Both the position numbers and the translations under genes were made by a program. The notes beneath the pieces are model-generated. The model saw only the letters and a program-made list of their open reading frames with translations. It did no database searches and was not told the origin of the DNA. A stretch of DNA of 64,000 bases from Lichenicola sp964249735. GTDB taxonomy: Bacteria; Pseudomonadota; Alphaproteobacteria; Acetobacterales; Acetobacteraceae. Position 1 is the stretch's first letter. Every line of letters begins with the position of its first letter. Where the stretch lies: positions 4,059 through 68,058 of the forward strand of contig CAXUDP010000006.1 of NCBI GenBank assembly GCA_964249735.1. The letters are read 5' to 3'. Below, piece by piece: positions 58,088 to 64,000 of this stretch.

Positions 58088-58900
58088 ATGATGGACGGGG
58101 AAACGGACAGGCGACGGATCGTCATCCATCCCGAGGCGGATTTCGGTGGCATGCGCGCCGCCGGACGACTGGCGGCACAGACCCTCGACATGATCACCCC
58201 GCACGTGCGGGCCGGGGTCAGCACCGGCGAGCTGGACACGCTCGTCCACGACTACACCCTGGCGCACGGCGCGGTGCCGGCGCCGCTGAACTATCGCGGC
58301 TTCCCGAAATCCTGCTGCATCTCGCTCAACCACGTGGTCTGCCACGGCATCCCCGGCGAGCGTCGGCTGCAGGACGGCGACGTGCTCAACATCGACGTCA
58401 CCTGCATCCTGGACGGCTGGTACGGCGACACCAGCCGCATGTACACCGTGGGCCAGGTGTCGCGCCGCGCCGCGATGCTGATCGACGTGACCTACGAATC
58501 GCTGATGCGCGGCCTGGCGGCGATCCGGCCCGGCAACACGCTGGGCGACATCGGCCACGCGATCCAGAGCTATGTCGAGCCGCAGCGCATGTCGGTGGTG
58601 CGCGACTTCTGCGGCCACGGCATCGGCCGCAACTTCCACGACTCGCCCAACATCCTGCACTACGGCCGGCCGAAGGAGGGTGCGGTGCTTCGGCCCGGCA
58701 TGTTCTTCACGGTGGAGCCGATGGTGAACGCGGGGCGTCCGGACGTGAAGATCCTCGATGACGGCTGGACCGCGGTGACGCGCGACCGCAGCCTGTCGGC
58801 GCAGTTCGAGCACATGGTGGGGGTCACGGAGGACGGATGCGAGATCTTCACCCTGTCGCCCGCCGGGCTGGACCACCCACCCTACCAGGCGGCGGCATGA
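58088..58900 (+). CDS. map: Methionine aminopeptidase, type I
   Basis: Removes initiator Met from nascent proteins. 270 residues. Metal ligands are visible in LNIDVTCILDGWYGDTSRMY (two Asp), CGHGIGRNFHDSP (His), FFTVEPMVNAG (Glu) and AQFEHMVGVTEDG (Glu). AAGGA lies seven bases before ATG 58088; ATG 58091 is the alternative. Stop overlaps the ggt start (ATGA). Confidence 0.97.
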   Translation: MMDGETDRRRIVIHPEADFGGMRAAGRLAAQTLDMITPHVRAGVSTGELDTLVHDYTLAHGAVPAPLNYRGFPKSCCISLNHVVCHGIPGERRLQDGDVLNIDVTCILDGWYGDTSRMYTVGQVSRRAAMLIDVTYESLMRGLAAIRPGNTLGDIGHAIQSYVEPQRMSVVRDFCGHGIGRNFHDSPNILHYGRPKEGAVLRPGMFFTVEPMVNAGRPDVKILDDGWTAVTRDRSLSAQFEHMVGVTEDGCEIFTLSPAGLDHPPYQAAA

Positions 58901-60780
58901 ACCGCGTTCACGTGAACCATGTTCAGCTTCTGACGCGGACCGCCCTGTCGGCCGCGCTGGCCTGTTGTCCGGTGCTTCCGGCGCTGGCCCAGCCGACACG
59001 GCCGACGGCGCCCATGGTCCAGGCGCCGGTGGTGGAGGTTCCGGCGACCCCGGCTCCGGTGGCGGGGGCGGCGCGTCCCGGTGGCTGGGAGGGCGCCGAC
59101 CCGCTGGCGTTCGGGCCGTCGGCGCCGGTCGCGGTGGCGCCGGTGCCGGTGCACGGGGCGCACGGCATGGTGGTGACGGCGCAGGCGCTGGCTTCCGAGG
59201 TGGGCGCGGACATCCTGCGCCGTGGCGGCAACGCGGTGGATGCCGCGGTGGCCGTGGCCTATGCGCTGGCCGTGGTGTATCCGGCCGCCGGCAATATCGG
59301 CGGCGGCGGCTTCCTGACCCTGCATCAGCCGGACGGGCGTGCGTTCTTTCTCGACTTCCGCGAGCACGCGCCGCTCGCCGCGACGCCGACCATGTTCCAG
59401 GACGCGGCCGGCAACGTGGTGCCCGGCCTGTCGGCGGATGGCTGGAAGGCGGTGGGGGTGCCCGGCACCGTCGCCGGCATGGACGAGGCGCTGGCCCGGT
59501 GGGGACACCTGTCGCGTGCCGTGGTGATGGCGCCGGCGATCCGGCTGGCCCGCGACGGCTACGTGCTGAAGGCCGGCGACGTGATGCTTCTGCATACCGC
59601 CACCGCCGGCTTCGCCAAGGATCCGGACTCGGCGCGGATCTTCCTGCACGCCGAAGGCACGCCGTATGGCGTCGGCGAGCGCCTGGTGCAGGCCGAGCTG
59701 GCCGACACGCTGTCGCGGATCGCCACTGGCGGGCCGGCGGCGTTCTATCGCGGTCCGGTCGCAGCCGCGATCGTCGCCGCCAGCTCCAGGGACGGCGGCG
59801 TGCTGTCGATGGAGGATTTCAGCCGCTATCGCACCCGCGTGCTGCCGCCGGTGACCTGCCACTACCGCGGCTACACCGTGGACACCGCTCCTCCGCCCAG
59901 CGGCGGCGGCGTCGCGCTGTGCGAGATCCTGGACATCCTGGACGGCGAGAACCTGCGCGGGCTGGGCCTGCGCAGCGTGGCCGGGGTGCAGCGGCAGGTG
60001 GAGGCGATGCGGCACGCCTATGCCGACCGGCAGAACCTGGGCGATCCGGCCTTCGTGCACGATCCGGTGGCGAAGCTGATCGACCCGGCCTACGCGGCGG
60101 AGATCCGCTCCCACACGCCGACCGACCACGCGCTGGCGTCCAACACCCTGTCGCCGCTCGACCCGGTGCCGCACGAGAAGACCGAGACCACGCACTTCTC
60201 GATCATCGACAAGGATGGGCGCGCGGTGTCGATGACCTACACGCTGAACGGCTGGTTCGGCGCCAAGGTGGTGGCGGGGCATACCGGCATCGTCATGAAC
60301 GACGAGATGGACGACTTCTCGACCAAGGCGGGGGCGCCCAACATGTACGGCCTGGTCGGGTCCGCCGCCAACGCGGTGGCGCCCGGCAAGACGCCGTTGT
60401 CGTCCATGTCGCCGACCATCCTGTCGCGGAACGGCCGGGTGGTGATGGTGATCGGCAGCCCCGGCGGCTCGCGAATCCCGACCATCACCCTGGAAGCGAT
60501 CCTGGCGGTGGTGGATGGCGGCATGGACATCGCAGGTGCCGTGAACATGGCGCGGATCCACGAGCAGTGGATGCCCGAGCCGGTGGAGGCGGAGGCCGGC
60601 GCGCTGTCGCCGGAGGTGACGGCGAAGCTGACCGCGATGGGCTACAAGATCACCGTGCACCAGAACTGGGGCTCGGCCGAAGGCATCCTGGTCGGCGGGC
60701 CGTCGCTGGGCCAGCACAGCCCGGGCGTCTGGGGCGGCCTCGACCTGCGCCATCCCGGAGGGGCCGCGATCGGGGAGTGA
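58897..60780 (+). CDS. ggt: Gamma-glutamyltransferase precursor
   Basis: 627 residues, periplasmic. Signal peptide (about 1-31, LPALA). The autocatalytic cleavage site and nucleophile Thr431 lie in KTETTHFSIIDKDG, which separates large and small subunits. SSMSPTI and GSPGGSRIPT form the glutamyl pocket. Between signal and enzyme is a Pro/Ala-rich spacer. Hydrolyses or transfers the gamma-glutamyl group of glutathione. Coupled to map by an ATGA overlap. Confidence 0.96.
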   Translation: MNRVHVNHVQLLTRTALSAALACCPVLPALAQPTRPTAPMVQAPVVEVPATPAPVAGAARPGGWEGADPLAFGPSAPVAVAPVPVHGAHGMVVTAQALASEVGADILRRGGNAVDAAVAVAYALAVVYPAAGNIGGGGFLTLHQPDGRAFFLDFREHAPLAATPTMFQDAAGNVVPGLSADGWKAVGVPGTVAGMDEALARWGHLSRAVVMAPAIRLARDGYVLKAGDVMLLHTATAGFAKDPDSARIFLHAEGTPYGVGERLVQAELADTLSRIATGGPAAFYRGPVAAAIVAASSRDGGVLSMEDFSRYRTRVLPPVTCHYRGYTVDTAPPPSGGGVALCEILDILDGENLRGLGLRSVAGVQRQVEAMRHAYADRQNLGDPAFVHDPVAKLIDPAYAAEIRSHTPTDHALASNTLSPLDPVPHEKTETTHFSIIDKDGRAVSMTYTLNGWFGAKVVAGHTGIVMNDEMDDFSTKAGAPNMYGLVGSAANAVAPGKTPLSSMSPTILSRNGRVVMVIGSPGGSRIPTITLEAILAVVDGGMDIAGAVNMARIHEQWMPEPVEAEAGALSPEVTAKLTAMGYKITVHQNWGSAEGILVGGPSLGQHSPGVWGGLDLRHPGGAAIGE

Positions 60781-60801
60781 CCGCGCGACCGCAGGCGTGC
60801 G

Positions 60802-61419
60802 TCAAAGCCCGGTTTGTCGCATCACCTGGTGGGTGCCCTCGACGATCAGCTCGATCGCGACCACGGCCACGATCAGGATGCCGACCCAGGCGATCCAGCG
60901 GTATCGTTCCAGCAGGCGCGCCACCAGCGAGGCGGCGAGGCCCATCAGCGCGATCGACACCACCAGCCCGGTGATCAGCACCCACAGGTGCTGACCGGCG
61001 GCACCGGCGACCGCCAGGATGTTGTCCAGGCTCATCGACAGGTCGGCCAGCACGATCCGGCCGATCGCGCGCCGCAGCGCGCCGGATCCGGTGCGGCCGG
61101 CGAGGGCGGGATCGTCGGGGCCGGCCGGCTGGTGGCGCAGCTCGCGCACCATGCGCCAGCAGACCCAGAGCAGCAGCAGGCCGCCGGCAAGGGTCAGCCC
61201 GACGATCGCCAGCAGCTGCAGCGCCACGGTGGCGAGCGCGATCCGGATCAGCGTCGCCGCCGCGATGCCGAACAGGATCGCCTGCCTCCGCTCGCGCGGC
61301 GGCAGGCCCAGCACCGCCAGCCCCACCACCACCGCATTGTCGCCCGCCAGCGTCAGGTCGATCACCAGGACCTGGGCCAGTGCCACCAGTTCGGACATCA
61401 GGTGATGCGGCATCGGCAT
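60802..61419 (-). CDS. TerC-family integral membrane protein (YjbE-like)
   Basis: 205 residues, about six TM helices. IDLTLAGDNAVVVGLAVLGL and ADLSMSLDNILAVAGAAGQH are the TerC hallmarks, with Asp-Asn pairs likely binding metal; family members have been linked to manganese export. GGAG lies five bases before ATG 61419, which fixes the start among several Met codons. The open frame extends far upstream only as antisense to purB. Confidence 0.92.
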   Translation of the reverse strand: MPMPHHLMSELVALAQVLVIDLTLAGDNAVVVGLAVLGLPPRERRQAILFGIAAATLIRIALATVALQLLAIVGLTLAGGLLLLWVCWRMVRELRHQPAGPDDPALAGRTGSGALRRAIGRIVLADLSMSLDNILAVAGAAGQHLWVLITGLVVSIALMGLAASLVARLLERYRWIAWVGILIVAVVAIELIVEGTHQVMRQTGL

Positions 61420-61530
61420 GGGCGCTCCGTTCGATCGGGCCTGCACAGCGGCGCCGGACCGGCCTAAAGCCATGCCCGTCTGCGGAAAGGCAAGCGGCGG
61501 CCGGGTGCCGCGGCCGGGAAAGGGGATCCT

Positions 61531-62880
61531 ATGGTTCCACGCTACACACGGCCGGCTATGGCTGCGATCTGGGCGCCTGCCAACCGCTACCGGATCTGGT
61601 TCGAGATCGAGGCGCTGGCGGTCGAGGCGATGGCCCGGCTCGGCGACGTGCCGGCCGAGTCGGCGGCGGCGATCCGGGAGCGCGGCGACGCGGCGATGGC
61701 GGCATTCTCCGACGACGACCTCGCCCGGATCGACGCCATCGAAGCCGAGACGCGGCATGACGTGATCGCGTTCCTGACCTGGCTCGCGGAGCGGATCGGG
61801 CCGGACAGCCGGTTCGTGCATCTCGGCATGACCTCGTCCGACGTGCTCGACACCTGCCTGGCGGTGCAGCTGGCGCAGGCGTCCGACCTGCTGCTGGAGG
61901 ACATCGACGCGGTGCTGGCAGCACTCAAGCGACGGGCGTTCGAGCACAAGCACACGCTCACCGTCGGGCGCAGCCATGCCATCCATGCCGAGCCGACCTC
62001 GTTCGGGCTGAAGCTCGCCGGGCACTACGCCGAGTTCGCGCGCAACCGCGTGCGTCTGGTGCAGGCGCGGGCGGAGATCGCCACCTGCGCCATCTCCGGC
62101 GCGGTCGGCACCTTCGCCCATGTCGATCCGCGGGTGGAGGAATACGTGGCCGAGCGGCTGGGCCTGCAGCCGGAGCCGGTCTCGACCCAGGTGATCCCGC
62201 GCGACCGGCATGCCGCGTTCTTCTGCACGCTGGCGGTGGTCGCATCCGGGATCGAGCGGCTGGCGACGGAGGTGCGGCACCTGCAGCGCTCGGAGGTGCG
62301 TGAAGCGGAGGAGTTCTTCCATCCCGGGCAGAAGGGTTCCTCGGCGATGCCGCACAAGCGCAACCCGGTGCTGTCGGAGAACCTGACCGGCCTGGCCCGG
62401 CTGGTGCGCTCCCACGCGGTGCCGGCGCTGGAGAACGTGGCGCTCTGGCACGAGCGCGACATCAGCCACTCGTCGGTGGAGCGCAACATCGGGCCGGACG
62501 CGACCATCGGGCTCGACTTCGCTCTGTCGCGGCTGGCGGGGATGATGGAGCGACTCGTGGTGTATCCGGAGCGGATGCTGGCCAACCTGGACAGCCTGGG
62601 CGGGGTGGTTCATTCGGGCGAGGTGCTGCTGGAGCTGGCGCGCGCCGGGATCTCGCGCGAGGACGCGTACCGGATCGTGCAGCGCAACGCCATGGCGACC
62701 TGGACCGCGCTCGGCACCCCGGGCGGGCGCAGCTTCCGCGAGAACCTGGACGCGGACCCGGAGGTCGCGGGACGGGTTGCGCCGGCGCTGCTGGACCGCG
62801 CCACCGATCCCGGCCGCCACCTCGCGGCGCTCGACGCGAGCTTCCGGCGCGTGTTCGGCGAGCCGGGACCGGTGGCCTGA
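61531..62880 (+). CDS. purB: Adenylosuccinate lyase
   Basis: Two steps of purine synthesis (SAICAR and adenylosuccinate cleavage). 449 residues. The fumarase-family signature GSSAMPHKRNP (about 269-279), LGMTSSDVLDTC and GRSHAIHAEPTSFG are all present. AAAGGGG lies five bases before ATG 61531. Near purC, with one gene between. Confidence 0.98.
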   Translation: MVPRYTRPAMAAIWAPANRYRIWFEIEALAVEAMARLGDVPAESAAAIRERGDAAMAAFSDDDLARIDAIEAETRHDVIAFLTWLAERIGPDSRFVHLGMTSSDVLDTCLAVQLAQASDLLLEDIDAVLAALKRRAFEHKHTLTVGRSHAIHAEPTSFGLKLAGHYAEFARNRVRLVQARAEIATCAISGAVGTFAHVDPRVEEYVAERLGLQPEPVSTQVIPRDRHAAFFCTLAVVASGIERLATEVRHLQRSEVREAEEFFHPGQKGSSAMPHKRNPVLSENLTGLARLVRSHAVPALENVALWHERDISHSSVERNIGPDATIGLDFALSRLAGMMERLVVYPERMLANLDSLGGVVHSGEVLLELARAGISREDAYRIVQRNAMATWTALGTPGGRSFRENLDADPEVAGRVAPALLDRATDPGRHLAALDASFRRVFGEPGPVA

Positions 62881-62994
62881 ACGGGGCAGTCCTGCCCCGC
62901 CGACCCCTGCCATTGACACCGCCTTGTCACCATGTCGCATTGCGGCATATCGCCGCTGCCCGGCCCCGGCCGCAGGAAACAGGTTTCCGTCATC

Positions 62995-63732
62995 GTGTGC
63001 ACCGTCATCGTCTCCACCATGCCCGGGGAAGCCTGGCCGCTTCTGCTCGCCGCCAACCGTGACGAGCGGCTCGACCGCCCCTGGGAGCCGCCGGGTCGCT
63101 TCTGGCCCGAGCAGCCCGACGTGCTGGGCCCACGCGACGTGCCCGGCGGCGGCACCTGGCTGGCGCTGAACGGTCACGGCGTGGTGGCTGCGGTGCTGAA
63201 CCGGGTCGGCAGCCTGGGTCCGGCGCCCGGCAAGCGCTCGCGCGGCGAGCTGCCGCTGATCGCGGTGCGCGAGGCCACCGCGGAGGCGGCGGTGGAGGCG
63301 CTGGCGGCAACCGATGCCGGCCGCTACCGCTCCTACAACATGATCGTCGGCGACCGGGATGCGGCGTTCTACCTGTGCGGGCTCGGCTACGGCCATCCGG
63401 AAGTCACCCGGCTCGAGCCGGGCACCCACATGATCGCCACCGGCGGTCCGGACGACATGCAGATCCCGCGCATCGCCCGCCACCTGCCGCGGTTCCAGGC
63501 AGCGCCGGTGCCGATGCCGCCGGACTGGGGCACCTGGACCGGGCTGCTGTCGGACCGCACGCTGCCGGCCGGCAGCGAGCTCAACATCCCGCCGCGCTCC
63601 GGCTTCGGCACCACCAACGCGTCGCTGGTCGGCATACCGCGCGATCCGGGACGGATGCCGAACTGGATGTTCGCCGCCGGTGCCCCGGACCGCACGCCGT
63701 TCGTTCCCGTCGCGATGGCGGCAGCCGCCTGA
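62995..63732 (+). CDS. NRDE/TANGO2-family protein
   Basis: 245 residues. The family motif AANRDERLDRPWEPPGRFWP (about 20-39) gives the NRDE name. I start at GTG 62995 because it yields MCTVIVSTMPG with Cys2, the usual N-terminus of this Ntn-hydrolase-like family; ATG 62932 would add 21 unrelated residues. TANGO2 relatives have been linked to haem handling; bacterial role unsure. Lies between purB and purC. Confidence 0.88.
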   Translation: MCTVIVSTMPGEAWPLLLAANRDERLDRPWEPPGRFWPEQPDVLGPRDVPGGGTWLALNGHGVVAAVLNRVGSLGPAPGKRSRGELPLIAVREATAEAAVEALAATDAGRYRSYNMIVGDRDAAFYLCGLGYGHPEVTRLEPGTHMIATGGPDDMQIPRIARHLPRFQAAPVPMPPDWGTWTGLLSDRTLPAGSELNIPPRSGFGTTNASLVGIPRDPGRMPNWMFAAGAPDRTPFVPVAMAAAA

Positions 63733-63845
63733 GCAGCCCGCCCGGAGGGGCCGCCGGTCCGCGCTGTAGGCGGTGACCCGAGACGCTGCTATACCGCGCC
63801 CGCGTCGCGCACCCGGCGCGCCCAGCGCAGTTGCAAGGACCGTGT

Positions 63846-64000
63846 ATGGCCCGCCGCCGACAGCTCTACGAGGGTAAGGCCAAGATCCTGTTCGAGGGGC
63901 CGGAGCCCGGCACGCTCGTCCAGTACTTCAAGGATGACGCCACCGCCGGCAACGGCGCCAAGAAGGGCATCATCACCGGCAAGGGCGTGCTGAACAACCG
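63846..64000 (+). CDS. purC: SAICAR synthetase, 5' part (cut by window edge)
   Basis: Purine pathway ligase joining aspartate to CAIR. The visible 51 codons read ARRRQLYEGKAKILFEGPEP then GTLVQYFKDDATAGNGAKKG, diagnostic for PurC (YEGKAKIL, KDDATA). AAGGA lies seven bases before the ATG. The remainder is beyond the right edge. Confidence 0.95.
   Translation, partial: MARRRQLYEGKAKILFEGPEPGTLVQYFKDDATAGNGAKKGIITGKGVLNN

Noticed and set aside
61420..63483. Upstream extension of the TerC-family frame (893 codons in all)
   Set aside because: Antisense to purB and the NRDE gene; the TerC family starts at ATG 61419 with its own GGAG site.

Overview
The window is a gene-dense, very high-GC chromosomal segment. 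Codon use, Rhizobium-style imp gene order, a ClpS of the alphaproteobacterial type and a clpA-clpS-dac-map-ggt-purB-purC housekeeping block point to an alphaproteobacterium. Acetobacteraceae/Rhodospirillales is my best guess, made by inference and not tested. I saw no tRNA, rRNA, CRISPR array, transposase or phage genes. || Region 1 (1-29687) is a nearly complete type VI secretion system (T6SS). A leftward clpV-hcp pair (hcp runs off the left edge) is divergent from a long rightward series: tssA, tssB, tssC, a second TssC-like gene (impD), impE/tagJ, tssE, tssF, tssG, a SAM methyltransferase, a secreted pseudo-caspase with a peptidoglycan-binding domain, a membrane haem-c/HAMP protein, a Ser/Thr kinase, vgrG, a small unknown protein, an FHA protein, tssK, an OmpA-tailed tssL, tssM and a PP2C phosphatase. 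Kinase, FHA protein and phosphatase form a threonine-phosphorylation switch. No tssJ, tagF, PAAR or recognisable effector is visible. The most unusual part is 12752-18238, where a methyltransferase, a pseudo-caspase, a haem sensor and a kinase sit inside the T6SS operon; this may be an undescribed envelope-sensing and modification module. || Region 2 (29688-50400) is accessory and metabolic. It begins with a lower-GC patch holding one orphan zinc-ribbon-like ORF, then katG with an OxyR-like half site, a TPR/O-GlcNAc-transferase-type protein, a tetR gene divergent from EthD and DUF4188-type genes, a sugar-type ABC importer, a GNAT enzyme, a molbindin plus glutathionyl-hydroquinone reductase pair, a sulfotransferase, a DUF1275 membrane protein, an MFS transporter, a degenerate LexA/S24-like regulator with a small partner, pyrD, a HAD hydrolase, an alpha/beta hydrolase divergent from a LysR regulator, and a secreted Gly-rich protein. 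|| Region 3 (50417-64000) is mostly conserved housekeeping: yqgE/algH, a coupled small ORF and SDR, PPK2, clpA and clpS (separate promoters, strong terminator after clpA), a D-Ala-D-Ala carboxypeptidase, map, ggt, a TerC-family protein, purB, an NRDE/TANGO2-type protein and the start of purC, cut by the right edge. || Many other long open frames on both strands are high-GC shadows of these genes and were left out.
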